64,000 nt of DNA from Candidatus Amulumruptor caecigallinarius (GCA_944321825.1 CALUMU010000011.1:1-64000); one strand, 5' to 3'; counted from the stretch's first letter, positions 18,517-27,875 are shown. Made by a program: numbers and translations. Notes: generated by a model from the sequence alone, not told the origin.

Positions 18517-19845
18517 ATGAGCCGCATCACGACAACATGCATCGCAGCCGCGATGACAGCTGCCACCATGTCCATGTCCGCCGAGACATGGAACCTACAG
18601 CAGTGTATCGACTATGCTATCGAACACAACCTCACGGTCAAAAACACCGACTACAACGTCAAAGCCGGCGAAATCAATGTCACTTCGGCAAAAAACCAGT
18701 TCCTGCCGACTGTAACAGGCAACGCCAACCAGAATTTCAGCTTCGGACGAAGCGTCGCCGAGGACAATATCCGCGTCAGCCGTAACTCGTCGGGCTTTTC
18801 GTGGGGAGCCAGTGCCAACCTGCCCCTGTTTGACGGACTGCGCAATATCCGCAATCTCAAAGATGCGAAGTTGTCACTGCAACAGCTGCTTCTGCAAAGC
18901 GATGCAGCCCGCGACGACATATCGCTACAGGTGATAGCTGCCTATCTGCAAGTGCTCCTCAACGGCGAGTTGGTCAAAGTAGCTGAGACCCAGCTGTCGC
19001 TGTCACAAGTGGAAGTCGACCGCCAGAAAGTCCTCGTCGAAGCCGGCAAATCGCCCGAACTCGACCTGATACAAGCCCAGTCACAGCTCGCACAGGCCCA
19101 AGTGACCTTGGTCAACAACCAGAACGACCACTCTCTGTCACTTCTCGACCTCAAGCAGCTGATGATGCTGCCGACAGAAACCGACATGACACTCGCGCCA
19201 CTCGACGAACTCGGTGTGCTCATCCCGGATGCCGAAGAGGTCTACCGCTTGGCCATGCTCCACAACAGCTCTATCATGGCAAAACGCCAAGGAATCAAGG
19301 TGGCGGAAAACCGCATATCCATGGCCAAAAGCGGCTACTACCCCTCCCTGTCACTCAGTGGCAGCATAGGGTCGAGCTACACGCACATATCGGGGTATGA
19401 CAATATCGGATTCTCACAGCAGATGCGTGACAACCTGTCGGAGGCGATAGGGCTGTCGCTGTCGGTGCCGCTGTTTGACGCATTCAGCACCCGCAACTCG
19501 GTCAACAGTGCCAAGGTCGACAAGCTCCGTGCCGAATTGGAATTAGAGCAGGCATCGGACGAACTATACAAGACCATCAGCCAGGCATACTACCAAGCCG
19601 AGGCCGCCCGCAAGAAAGCCGAAGCGTCAGCCATAGCCGAATCTGCTACAAAGGCTGCATTGGAGGCCATGACTACAAAATTCAATTACGGCAAAGCCAC
19701 AGCCACCGAGTACGAGCAAGCCAAGACCGACTACATAGAGGCCTGCTCAACCACCGTCCAGGCCCGCTACGAATACATCATCCGCGCAAAAGTGCTCGAG
19801 TTTTACAGCCAGCCCCACCCCTACCTCTCCACCACGGAGAAGTAA
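18517..19845 (+). CDS. TolC family outer membrane efflux protein
   Basis: 442 aa outer-membrane channel. A signal peptide (1 to about 22, ending SMSA) is followed by two outer-membrane efflux repeats, with long coiled-coil stretches such as VAETQLSLSQVEVDRQ and the second-repeat segment around ISMAKSGYYPSLSLSGSIG. Length and architecture are normal for TolC/OprM trimers. It is the last gene of the export operon, 13 nt after the adaptor, and ends at a strong bidirectional terminator. Confidence 0.93.
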   Translation: MSRITTTCIAAAMTAATMSMSAETWNLQQCIDYAIEHNLTVKNTDYNVKAGEINVTSAKNQFLPTVTGNANQNFSFGRSVAEDNIRVSRNSSGFSWGASANLPLFDGLRNIRNLKDAKLSLQQLLLQSDAARDDISLQVIAAYLQVLLNGELVKVAETQLSLSQVEVDRQKVLVEAGKSPELDLIQAQSQLAQAQVTLVNNQNDHSLSLLDLKQLMMLPTETDMTLAPLDELGVLIPDAEEVYRLAMLHNSSIMAKRQGIKVAENRISMAKSGYYPSLSLSGSIGSSYTHISGYDNIGFSQQMRDNLSEAIGLSLSVPLFDAFSTRNSVNSAKVDKLRAELELEQASDELYKTISQAYYQAEAARKKAEASAIAESATKAALEAMTTKFNYGKATATEYEQAKTDYIEACSTTVQARYEYIIRAKVLEFYSQPHPYLSTTEK

Positions 19846-19866
19846 GTGGTCAGCGAAACAATAAAA

Positions 19867-19909
19867 CAACCAGAGCCTGTCAGGTCAATCCCCCGACAGG
19901 CTCTGGTTG
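19867..19909. terminator. Bidirectional terminator between tolC-like and S66 peptidase genes
   Basis: A perfect 15 bp stem, CAACCAGAGCCTGTC/GACAGGCTCTGGTTG, with a 13 nt loop. It has an A-rich left flank (ATAAAA) and a TTTT right flank, so it can serve both convergent genes, whose stop codons are 21 and 13 nt away. Confidence 0.85.
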
Positions 19910-19922
19910 TTTTGAGACCTGC

Positions 19923-20825
19923 TTACTGCTTGAGCGTCACACCTTCGGGAGTGACGGTGAGAGTGGTCATACGCCCTTCAACAAGAGGGATGTTGTGTGA
20001 CACATGGCCTATCGGAGCATCGAACACTACCGGGAAGTCGTACCCGGCTACCATACGCGCTATCATGTCCTCCATCTCCTTGGCTTTCGCACCGGGATAG
20101 TCGGTAAACTGACCGACTACAAGCCCCTTGATCCGGTCGAAAACTCCCATCAGTTTCAACTTGTACATCTGACGCTCAACCTTGTAGACCGGCTCGGCAA
20201 TATCTTCCATAAACAGGATTATATCCCCTTCCTGGTTGAAAAAGTCATAGGGCGTACCTATCAGAGCGTCAAACACGGCAAGATTGCCTCCATAGAGCCG
20301 GCCTGAAGCCTCACCCAGTCGGTTACGAGCATCAGCCGGGAGTTCATAGGTTATGAGAGTACCACGGAGTATGTCAAACAATGCCCGCGAATCATCGTCC
20401 TCTCCATTGGTCTTGGCTAAATGCGAGGTCATGCTGCCATGTATGCTCTCTATGCCGTTTTTGGCCAGCAGGGCATGGAGTATCGTTATGTCGCTGAACC
20501 CTATAAGCCATTTGGGATTGTCACGCAGCGGAAGCGAATCAAGCTGCTGCAGGATATGCACAGCCCCATAGCCGCCGCGCGAACACATTACAGCCTTAAT
20601 CTCCGGATCAAGAAGCGCCTGACGGAGGTCGGCATAACGCGCCTCCTGAGTGCCGGCATACGAGCCGTCATGATCATAGGCATGGTCGCCGACCACAGGC
20701 ACCCAGCCCTGCTCCTGCAATACAGGGAGCGACGCTTGGATATACTCGGCATTTACCGCCCCGCTGGGCGACACTATGGCTATCTTGTCGCCCTCCTGAA
20801 GCGCGGGCGGAGTTATGATGGTCAT
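19923..20825 (-). CDS. S66 family LD-carboxypeptidase
   Basis: Serine peptidase that in characterised members removes the terminal D-alanine from murein tetrapeptides during cell-wall recycling; MccF-type members instead inactivate microcin C. The catalytic triad of the family can be read: S111 in IGFSD, E207 in MEDIAEP and H274 in PIGHVSHN. The chosen start, MTIITPPALQEGDK, gives 300 aa and lacks a signal peptide, as expected for the cytoplasmic enzyme; an upstream in-frame ATG at 20855 would add ten hydrophobic residues. The recycling role is the more common one. It lies 28 nt downstream of the radical SAM gene (if the longer start is used), probably the same transcript. Confidence 0.85.
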   Translation of the reverse strand: MTIITPPALQEGDKIAIVSPSGAVNAEYIQASLPVLQEQGWVPVVGDHAYDHDGSYAGTQEARYADLRQALLDPEIKAVMCSRGGYGAVHILQQLDSLPLRDNPKWLIGFSDITILHALLAKNGIESIHGSMTSHLAKTNGEDDDSRALFDILRGTLITYELPADARNRLGEASGRLYGGNLAVFDALIGTPYDFFNQEGDIILFMEDIAEPVYKVERQMYKLKLMGVFDRIKGLVVGQFTDYPGAKAKEMEDMIARMVAGYDFPVVFDAPIGHVSHNIPLVEGRMTTLTVTPEGVTLKQ

Positions 20826-20883
20826 GACTACTGACAATATGGTATTTAATAACATGTCGGGATATTCGTGGAGTTATGTAGGG

Positions 20884-21663
20884 TTACGCAGATACTTGCA
20901 CCTTGATGCCATGGCGGCGGATGTCATCGGCAATCCGCTCCAACTCATCTTTGGAAACTTTCTCCAACTTCTCCTCCGGAGTCTTGCGGTCAATCGAGTA
21001 TATCATCACCTCCTGGGGCTTCACCTCCTCATAGGCCGCAATAAGTGCAGCCACCTCCTCGGCAGTGGTGTTGTCTATCGCCACGCCGTCATGGCTGCCA
21101 CGGAGCATCATGGTCTGTATGATGACATGTCCGTCAAACCGCTTAAGCTGGTCTATGACACGCCGTGCGGAGTACGATGTCTGGTTAGGACGGTCTATAA
21201 GGCGGATTGTGTCATCCTTGGCCGAGTCGAGCTTCTGGATATTGTTGTCGACCAGCCTGAGAGCCTCTACCACATCGGACTTATGCAGCATCGTGGCATT
21301 GGACAGCACCGATATCTTTACCTGTGGGAAATATCTGTCACGCAGCGCGACAGTGTCGGATATTATCCATGCGAAATCAGGATGCAGGGTAGGCTCGCCG
21401 TTGCCCGAAAACGTGATGACATCGAGCGGAGCACCCTCGGCGTGAAGCTGTTTCAACTTCGATTCAAGCGCATCCGCCACCTGCCGGCGCGTCGGCAGGC
21501 CGGTCGTGCCGGCACCCTGCGCGTTGTACCCGGCCTCGCAATAGAGGCAGTCGAAAGTACACACCTTGCCGTCATCAGGCATAAGGTTCACACCGAGCGA
21601 CGAACCCAAACGGCGGCTGTGAATCGGACCAAATATGGTCGAATGGAATAAAACTGTCTGCAT
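20884..21663 (-). CDS. Radical SAM protein
   Basis: 259 aa protein with the radical SAM cluster motif CTFDCLYC (C35, C39, C42) and the SAM-contacting ITFSGNGEPTLHPDF segment. The overall form resembles the COG0731-like group of small radical SAM oxidoreductases, for which the substrate is mostly unknown. No second cysteine cluster (SPASM) is seen, so a peptide-modifying role is less likely. It may be co-transcribed with the S66 peptidase downstream. Function beyond the superfamily is not assigned. Confidence 0.8.
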   Translation of the reverse strand: MQTVLFHSTIFGPIHSRRLGSSLGVNLMPDDGKVCTFDCLYCEAGYNAQGAGTTGLPTRRQVADALESKLKQLHAEGAPLDVITFSGNGEPTLHPDFAWIISDTVALRDRYFPQVKISVLSNATMLHKSDVVEALRLVDNNIQKLDSAKDDTIRLIDRPNQTSYSARRVIDQLKRFDGHVIIQTMMLRGSHDGVAIDNTTAEEVAALIAAYEEVKPQEVMIYSIDRKTPEEKLEKVSKDELERIADDIRRHGIKVQVSA

Positions 21664-21699
21664 GGGACATTGATTGAGCGAGTATTCACTTTATACCGA

Positions 21700-21707
21700 C
21701 AAAGTTA
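21700..21707 (-). promoter_or_regulatory. -7 element for the radical SAM gene
   Basis: TAACTTTG on the minus strand, 37 nt before the start codon. No clear -33 box was found. Confidence 0.45.
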
Positions 21708-21769
21708 ACAATTTTATCATGCTTATGTTTAAAAAAGTGCCCTTTACCTGCCTCGTGCGGTCCCTATAG

Positions 21770-21801
21770 GTTGTGAAATCAGCGTGTTTTGCGTAAATTT
21801 G
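21770..21801 (+). promoter_or_regulatory. Promoter of the antiporter genes
   Basis: GTTG (21770-21773, one mismatch to TTTG), 20 nt spacer, TAAATTTG (21794-21801). The start codon follows about 50 nt later. Confidence 0.5.
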
Positions 21802-21853
21802 CATATACTACTACACCAAAACATACGTCTACAACATCCATATCCTCCTACAA

Positions 21854-23338
21854 ATGGAAATCACCCCCGGCAACATAATGTTGGTCGTAGCCATACTGCT
21901 GTTTTTCAGCGTATTTTTCGGCAAAGCAGGAAGCAAATACGGGCTGCCGTCACTGCTGGCATTTCTCGGCATAGGGATGCTCGCCGGAGTGGACGGATTC
22001 GGCATACAGTTTGACAGCGCGGCCACAGCCGAGTTCATCGGCATGGTGTCGCTGTGCATAATCTTGTTTTCTGGCGGATTGGACACCGAGTTCAGCAAGA
22101 TACGCCCTGTACTTGTCCCAGGTCTGATATTAGCCACAGTGGGGGTGCTGCTGACCACCATATTGACGGGTATCTTCATACACGAGCTGATGAGGTATAT
22201 GATGCCTCAGTACGCATTCGGGTGGCTTGAATCGCTGCTTCTGGCCGCCATCATGTCGTCGACCGACTCGGCATCGGTATTCTCCATACTCAACACCTCG
22301 CGCATAGGGCTGCGCCAGAAGCTCAAACCGATGCTCGAATTGGAGAGCGGCAGCAACGACCCTATGGCCTACCTGCTGGTCATCCTGCTGATTTCGCTGA
22401 TCGACGGAGGCGAGCAGATTACCGGCGGTCTCATAGCCTCGTCCATGCTCGACCTTGTCATCCAACTCGGCGTAGGCACCGCCACAGGGCTTATCATAGG
22501 ATATCTGACAGTCAAAGTGGTCAATATCCTGCATTCAAGCAATGAATTTCTCTATCCGGTACTCGTGATAGCATGCTGTTTCTTCACATTCGCGGTCACA
22601 AATTTCGTAGGAGGCAACAGCTATCTTGCGGTATACATAGCCGGATTAGTGGTCGGAAACAGCCGCCTGAGCCTGAAACGCACCATATCGACATTTTTCG
22701 GCGGCTTCACATGGCTCGTGCAGATCATAATGTTCATCTCTCTCGGACTCCTCGTCAATCCCCATGAGCTTATCGACATCATATGGCCCGGACTCCTGTT
22801 AGGTATATTCATGATACTGGTATCGCGTCCGGCTGCGGTATTCCTGTGTCTCGCACCATTCAGGCAGTTCTCCCTTAAAGCCAAGACCTACATCGGCTGG
22901 GTAGGTCTGCGTGGTGCAGTACCCATCATCTTTGCCACATACGCCTTGATGTCGCCGGGGGTAGAGCATGCGCGGTTCATGTTCAACCTTGTGTTCTTTA
23001 TCACCCTTCTGTCACTGCTCATACAGGGCACTACCGTCACATCTTTCGCCCGATGGTTGGGGCTGACTACTCCTGTCAAATCACGGACATTCGACATAGA
23101 CCTGCCTGACGAAATCGAAGGCTCGTCATCCGAAATGGTCATCGCGCCAGAACATCTTTCCGACGGCAACCTGATGAGCGAGCTGAAGCTGCCCCAGCGC
23201 ACACTGGTAGTGATGATAAAGCGTGATGACAAATACCTCGTACCAAAGGGCAACACACGCCTCTATATAGGAGACATATTGCTGCTCCTGACCGGGGCAG
23301 AGCCGAAGGAGGCCAAGCCCGCCGCCCAGCAAGCATAA
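21854..23338 (+). CDS. CPA1-type potassium (or sodium)/proton antiporter with TrkA-C domain
   Basis: 494 aa inner-membrane exchanger of the NhaP2/CvrA group. About twelve hydrophobic helices span residues 8-400. The helix with SSTDSASV (D138) and the following ESGSNDP motif (164-170) contain the carboxylates that bind the cation and proton in CPA1 antiporters. After the membrane domain a cytoplasmic TrkA-C/RCK-type regulatory domain (about 425-485, LVVMIKRDDKYLVPKGNT) would sense nucleotides or ions. The next gene, nhaD, follows after 40 nt, so the two probably form one ion-homeostasis operon. Whether it exchanges K+ or Na+ cannot be read from the sequence. Confidence 0.9.
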   Translation: MEITPGNIMLVVAILLFFSVFFGKAGSKYGLPSLLAFLGIGMLAGVDGFGIQFDSAATAEFIGMVSLCIILFSGGLDTEFSKIRPVLVPGLILATVGVLLTTILTGIFIHELMRYMMPQYAFGWLESLLLAAIMSSTDSASVFSILNTSRIGLRQKLKPMLELESGSNDPMAYLLVILLISLIDGGEQITGGLIASSMLDLVIQLGVGTATGLIIGYLTVKVVNILHSSNEFLYPVLVIACCFFTFAVTNFVGGNSYLAVYIAGLVVGNSRLSLKRTISTFFGGFTWLVQIIMFISLGLLVNPHELIDIIWPGLLLGIFMILVSRPAAVFLCLAPFRQFSLKAKTYIGWVGLRGAVPIIFATYALMSPGVEHARFMFNLVFFITLLSLLIQGTTVTSFARWLGLTTPVKSRTFDIDLPDEIEGSSSEMVIAPEHLSDGNLMSELKLPQRTLVVMIKRDDKYLVPKGNTRLYIGDILLLLTGAEPKEAKPAAQQA

Positions 23339-23378
23339 CAAAACCCTATTTAATACCACCTAAAACATATCCTGTCAA

Positions 23379-24722
23379 ATGATTGCAATGATGCTTGTAG
23401 TGTTTGTCATCGGATATCTGATGATAGCACTCGAACATGTCACCCACATCAACAAGGCCACGTTCGCCCTGCTGATGTGCGGTATCCTGTGGGCCATCTA
23501 TGCCATGTGTGGCCAAGATCCCGAACTCTCCCACGACCTTGTGATAGCCCTGGGAGACACCTGCGAGATTGTCGTGTTCCTCATCGGAGCCATGACCATC
23601 GTCGAACTGATTGACCGCTACGGCGGCTTCAACATCATAGTCCATAAAATACACGCATCCGACAAACGCAGGCTGATGTGGGTGCTTGCTTTTGTGACAT
23701 TCTTCATGTCAAGCATCCTTGACAACATGACCACCACCATAATAATGGTGATGATGCTCCGGCGTATGCTCACGGTGCAGAAGGAGCGGTGGCTGTTTGC
23801 ATCGGTCATAGTCATCGCAGCCAACAGCGGCGGTGCATGGTCACCCATAGGCGACATCACCACCATCATGCTCTGGATGAAAAACTATGTGTCGTCAGTC
23901 GACCTGATTGTCAATCTCATCATACCTTGCATCGCATCGGTGGTTGTGCCGGTGATGATAGCCTCCCGCCAGATAGAGCCGGCACCTGTCGAGGCTCTCA
24001 ACAGCCAGGACAAGCGTGTCGGATATGAGTTGTCCAAAGAACACCACGGCCTCTCTGTAGCCATATTGTGCTGCGGCGTAGGAGGCCTGCTGTTCGTCCC
24101 TGTATTTAAAGCCGTCACCGGACTGCCTCCCTATATCGGCATCATAATATCACTTGCCGTGCTGTGGCTCATCACCGAGTGCATCGTCAACCATTACAAG
24201 CTCGAAGGCAAGATGGAGGGGCGTGTGTCATCGGCACTCAAAGGTGTGGATATGCCCACAATACTGTTCTTCCTCGGCATTCTGATGGCCGTGTCGGCCC
24301 TACAGCAGGCCAACATCCTCAATGCCATCGCCAACTGGCTCAACGACAACATCCATGAGGTATATATCATCAACGGCATCATCGGCGTGCTGTCATCCAT
24401 CGTCGACAACGTACCCCTCGTGGCGGCATGTATGAACATGTACCCTGTGGCTACCGAAGCGGCCATACAGGCATCGGCCGACCCGACCTATCTGGCTGCG
24501 TTCGTCGAGGACGGCGTGTTCTGGCACCTGCTGACATTCTGCGCCGGCGTAGGCGGTTCGATGCTCATCATCGGCTCGGCCGCCGGAGTCGTGGCCATGG
24601 GCATAGAGAAAATCTCATTCACATGGTATCTCAAACGCATCTCGTGGATGGCACTTGCCGGCTACATCGTAGGCATCGTACTCATCTGGGCTGAAGCCGC
24701 CCTCATCCCAGGCGTCCTCTGA
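23379..24722 (+). CDS. nhaD: NhaD family sodium/proton antiporter
   Basis: 447 aa polytopic membrane protein of the ion transporter (IT) superfamily that exports Na+ or Li+ for protons. Features of the NhaD group are SSILDNMTTTIIMVMMLRR (about residues 109-127), ANSGGAWSPIGDITT (about 148-162) and the second-half counterpart SSIVDNVPLVAACM. At least ten hydrophobic segments can be counted. It is adjacent to the CPA1 exchanger on the same strand and ends at a hairpin terminator. Confidence 0.92.
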   Translation: MIAMMLVVFVIGYLMIALEHVTHINKATFALLMCGILWAIYAMCGQDPELSHDLVIALGDTCEIVVFLIGAMTIVELIDRYGGFNIIVHKIHASDKRRLMWVLAFVTFFMSSILDNMTTTIIMVMMLRRMLTVQKERWLFASVIVIAANSGGAWSPIGDITTIMLWMKNYVSSVDLIVNLIIPCIASVVVPVMIASRQIEPAPVEALNSQDKRVGYELSKEHHGLSVAILCCGVGGLLFVPVFKAVTGLPPYIGIIISLAVLWLITECIVNHYKLEGKMEGRVSSALKGVDMPTILFFLGILMAVSALQQANILNAIANWLNDNIHEVYIINGIIGVLSSIVDNVPLVAACMNMYPVATEAAIQASADPTYLAAFVEDGVFWHLLTFCAGVGGSMLIIGSAAGVVAMGIEKISFTWYLKRISWMALAGYIVGIVLIWAEAALIPGVL

Positions 24723-24751
24723 CCCGACACAGCACTTGCACCTATCCGCAT

Positions 24752-24797
24752 AATGTGGGCTGCGACACTTCACCTTGTCACAGCCCACATTGATTTT
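24752..24797 (+). terminator. Terminator of the antiporter operon
   Basis: An 11 bp stem, AATGTGGGCTG/CAGCCCACATT, followed by GATTTTTAT, 30 nt past the nhaD stop. Confidence 0.8.
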
Positions 24798-24892
24798 TAT
24801 GCATATCCCTGACGATAAGACGAATACAGGCACGATGTGAAAAAATGGGACAACAACTGTGAAGAAACAGGACAACAAGAGCCAAAAATTCC

Positions 24893-24923
24893 ATTGCCGA
24901 AAGCCGCATCGCCACTACTTTTG
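24893..24923 (+). promoter_or_regulatory. Promoter of the leukocidin-like lipoprotein gene
   Basis: ATTG (24893-24896, one mismatch), 19 nt spacer, TACTTTTG (24916-24923). A start near 24930 places the in-frame ATG at 24859 outside the transcript and supports translation from 25024, after a leader of about 95 nt. Confidence 0.5.
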
Positions 24924-25023
24924 CAAAATATTTCGGGAGACAAGGCAACGACAGCCCCCGATAACGACTGACAAAATCCCCACAATCATCAGCACTGACT
25001 CTAACAAATTTAAATCAAAACGA

Positions 25024-26547
25024 ATGAAAAAGATTCCTGTAATCTTTAGCGCACTGCTGCTGGCACTGATGTCATCGTGCAGCGATGACGAACCAGCAAC
25101 CACGGCGGCCGGAAACGATGGCGAAAATACCGGGACAGAATCTCCTGCACCATCTGAAGTAGTGTCCAATGGCGAAGTATGCCAGCTGAAAACCGCCGAC
25201 CTGACCTCTGACATCCCCGATTATATGAGAGGCCAGGTCGAAACACGCTTTACCAACGTAAGCCAGACTATAGACGCAAGCACTCAGATAGTACTCGTGT
25301 CGACATCTGCTCTGTCAAGCCACGATGCCGCTATATTCGACGCCTATCAAAACGGTGCAACCATAGTTTTCATCGACGCAGACAAAGCTACGGCTCTGCA
25401 ATGGCTCGACAACCACGATATAGAATATGCCGGCGACCGTAGCGACTTTGACGATCTGCATCTCATATATGCGTTCAACAACCGCCACCGCTACCTGCTC
25501 TTTGACGATTTCGTGGATGACGGCAGCGAAGAAGAACTGGAGATGCTGCCTGTAAGGTTCGACTCGGCAATCGCATGGCTCAACAGATATGCGGACGATG
25601 CCGATGCCGTCACCGATAATGCGTCGGCGGCATTTTCCCGGTCCGGGGATGTGTACGACATAGCGCGCACGTTCGGCAGACAGGTTATCACCCATAGTTT
25701 TGCCGTATCGCTGAATAAGAAAGTCTCCACTGGAATACTGGGCGGCGATACACTATACAAGACATCAGCCATAGACGTGACCTTAGTCATATATCCGTTA
25801 TACTCCATCAAGGCAAACGGCACGTCGGCAGGTGACTATTACATAGTGGAAGGTTACGTCAACGCCCACAATGCCGGCATGTACAATGGCACATGGACTA
25901 ATTGGCACGGATGGATTCCATCCCATCTGTGTGCATACTACATGTCCAAACTCAATTTTACAGCCGAAATAACCACCCCAGGGCTTAACGTGACATTCCC
26001 TGTCGGCGGAACCCCCGTACCTCAGACCACAGCGTCTTCGACCACATATTCTTCAGGCTTCTCATGGTCGATTAGCGGCTCCCTCACTGGGAAATTCGGA
26101 AATGCTGGAATGGTGGAAGGCGACCTGGGAATCTCAGGGTCGTTCGGATGGAACAATTCCCAAACACGTGTATTGAAAGATGTCGAAATAGAACGTGACA
26201 CATACGGCGGCAAAGTCCACTGGACTTACACTTTCAACAACCTGCCATATGCGGAAGGCTTTATTGGGTACGTAGATATCCCCAAACTGGCCATTTCGGA
26301 TTTCGAATCCGACTATACTTGGATATGGTGGATACCTGACAGCAAAAATTATGAGGATAAAGCTGATAAACTTCAGCCCACCTACAGCGCAACGATTACG
26401 ATAGAACCCGAATACACAGGTTATTACTGGTATAACACATATGTTCAATTCGGAACCAATAAATGGTCTGATGGCATAACGGATAAGGAAAAGGCCTTTA
26501 CGTTCAAGCTCATCCCACCCCAGAGGGTTTCATCCACCCAAAAGTGA
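25024..26547 (+). CDS. Surface lipoprotein resembling leukocidin/cytolysin pore-forming proteins
   Basis: 507 aa predicted lipoprotein. The signal peptide ends in LMSSC with lipidated C19. The next residues, SDDE, fit the acidic surface-export signal known for Bacteroides lipoproteins. After a Ser/Thr/Pro-rich linker (20-50), residues 85-135 (TQIVLVSTSALSSHD, GATIVFIDAD) look like a small alpha/beta unit. Residues 245-405 resemble the cytolysin domain of Vibrio cholerae cytolysin and staphylococcal leukocidins. There a Ser/Gly-rich alternating stretch, SSGFSWSISGSLTGKFG (343-359), is followed by GSFGWNNSQTRVLKDVEIER (372-391) and KVHWTYTF (397-404), the same order as the pre-stem and rim strands of those toxins. 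Aromatic residues (YTWIWWIP 431-438) could contact membrane. The start was chosen for its signal peptide and promoter. The pore-forming role is inference from remembered sequences, not a search; other beta-rich surface roles are possible. Confidence 0.6.
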   Translation: MKKIPVIFSALLLALMSSCSDDEPATTAAGNDGENTGTESPAPSEVVSNGEVCQLKTADLTSDIPDYMRGQVETRFTNVSQTIDASTQIVLVSTSALSSHDAAIFDAYQNGATIVFIDADKATALQWLDNHDIEYAGDRSDFDDLHLIYAFNNRHRYLLFDDFVDDGSEEELEMLPVRFDSAIAWLNRYADDADAVTDNASAAFSRSGDVYDIARTFGRQVITHSFAVSLNKKVSTGILGGDTLYKTSAIDVTLVIYPLYSIKANGTSAGDYYIVEGYVNAHNAGMYNGTWTNWHGWIPSHLCAYYMSKLNFTAEITTPGLNVTFPVGGTPVPQTTASSTTYSSGFSWSISGSLTGKFGNAGMVEGDLGISGSFGWNNSQTRVLKDVEIERDTYGGKVHWTYTFNNLPYAEGFIGYVDIPKLAISDFESDYTWIWWIPDSKNYEDKADKLQPTYSATITIEPEYTGYYWYNTYVQFGTNKWSDGITDKEKAFTFKLIPPQRVSSTQK

Positions 26548-26591
26548 CAAACCAAGCTGACACTCAGCACATTTCTCTTACTATATGCAAC

Positions 26592-26622
26592 CACGCCCCG
26601 GTGACTGTCTCATCGGGGCGTG
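26592..26622. terminator. Hairpin between convergent lipoprotein and purT genes
   Basis: A 9 bp GC-rich stem, CACGCCCCG/CGGGGCGTG, extendable by wobble pairs, lies between the two converging stop codons. Neither flank has a strong T tract, so termination is plausible but not certain. Confidence 0.45.
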
Positions 26623-26658
26623 TGCTGTATGTGTGGTATGAGGGGCTGAGGGAAGGGA

Positions 26659-27852
26659 TTAGCGAGGGAGCAGATGGACTTGGAGGGCTGCATAAGCTCG
26701 GTCGGCCTTGGCGCGGGCCTCGTCAAGGGTGTCGGCGGTAGCGAGAATCACGCCCATGCGGCGGTGACCTTTTACCTCCGGCTTACCGAAGATGCGGAGC
26801 TGCACGCCCGGCTCGGCAAGTACCGCCTCCAAGTTATCCATCACCACCTTATCGGTGTCGCCCTCGACGACTATGGCACGGGAAGCCGACGGGCCATAGA
26901 AACGTATGGACGGAACAGGCAAACCAAGCAACGCACGAGCATGGAGTGCAAACTCGCTGAGATCCTGCGATATCATCGTCACCATGCCTGTGTCATGCGG
27001 ACGGGGCGAAACCTCGCTGAAGATGACATCATCGCCCTTGACAAACAGTTCGACACCGAAGATGCCGTAGCCTCCGAGAGCGCCTGTGACAGCGGCTGCT
27101 ATCTCACGCGCCTTGTCAAGCGCAACGGTGTTCATGGGTTGTGGCTGCCATGAATAGCGGTAGTCGCCATCGACCTGTATGTGGCCGACAGGCTCGCAAA
27201 ACACGGTGCCGCTGACGCTGCGCACCGTGAGCAGGGTGATTTCATAGTCAAAGTCGACAAAGCCCTCCACTATGACACGTCCAGCACCGGCACGCCCACC
27301 CTCCTGAGCTATGTGCCATGAACGCTCTATATCGGCATCAGTCTTGATGACCGACTGGCCGTGACCCGACGAACTCATTACCGGCTTGACCACGCAGGGG
27401 ATACCGATTTCAGCAACAGCCTGCCGGAATCCCACATAATCATCGGCAAAACGGTAGGGCGACGTGGGCAGCCCTAACTCTTCGGCAGCAAGGCGGCGTA
27501 TGCCCTCGCGGTTCATGGTCAGCAGAGCGGCACGTGCATTGGGAGTCACATTGCAACCAATCTCTTCTTCAAGCTTGACCAACATAGGTGTAGCGATAGC
27601 CTCCACTTCCGGAATTATGTGGTCAGGACGTTCCTGCTCGATGATGGCTTTAAGAGCCTCTCCATCAAGCATATCGACCACATAGCTCCGATGGGCTACC
27701 TGCATGGCCGGTGCATCGGGATATTTGTCACATGCTATGACCTCCACGCCGTAACGCTGGAGTTCGATAGCGACTTCCTTGCCAAGCTCTCCGCTGCCGA
27801 GAAGCAGAGCTTTACGGCCAACGGGAGTCATCACTGATCCGATTTTAGTCAT
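26659..27852 (-). CDS. purT: Formate-dependent phosphoribosylglycinamide formyltransferase
   Basis: ATP-grasp enzyme that formylates GAR with formate and ATP in purine synthesis, bypassing folate-dependent PurN. At 397 aa it matches the family. Recognisable parts are the N-terminal pre-ATP-grasp [16 protein letters not shown] (about 15-30), the ATP-grasp core (about 115-310, [17 protein letters not shown] and [17 protein letters not shown]) and the metal/phosphate segment [13 protein letters not shown]. The start matches the E. coli PurT N-terminus. It is the last gene of a polyprenyl synthase-tatD-purT unit, 23 nt after tatD. Confidence 0.96.
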   Translation of the reverse strand: MTKIGSVMTPVGRKALLLGSGELGKEVAIELQRYGVEVIACDKYPDAPAMQVAHRSYVVDMLDGEALKAIIEQERPDHIIPEVEAIATPMLVKLEEEIGCNVTPNARAALLTMNREGIRRLAAEELGLPTSPYRFADDYVGFRQAVAEIGIPCVVKPVMSSSGHGQSVIKTDADIERSWHIAQEGGRAGAGRVIVEGFVDFDYEITLLTVRSVSGTVFCEPVGHIQVDGDYRYSWQPQPMNTVALDKAREIAAAVTGALGGYGIFGVELFVKGDDVIFSEVSPRPHDTGMVTMISQDLSEFALHARALLGLPVPSIRFYGPSASRAIVVEGDTDKVVMDNLEAVLAEPGVQLRIFGKPEVKGHRRMGVILATADTLDEARAKADRAYAALQVHLLPR

Positions 27853-27875
27853 AATGGTGGTTTGATATGGTTTGC

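Noticed and set aside
24859-25023. N-terminal extension of the leukocidin-like gene by 55 codons
   Set aside because: It would start upstream of the promoter and bury the lipoprotein signal peptide.
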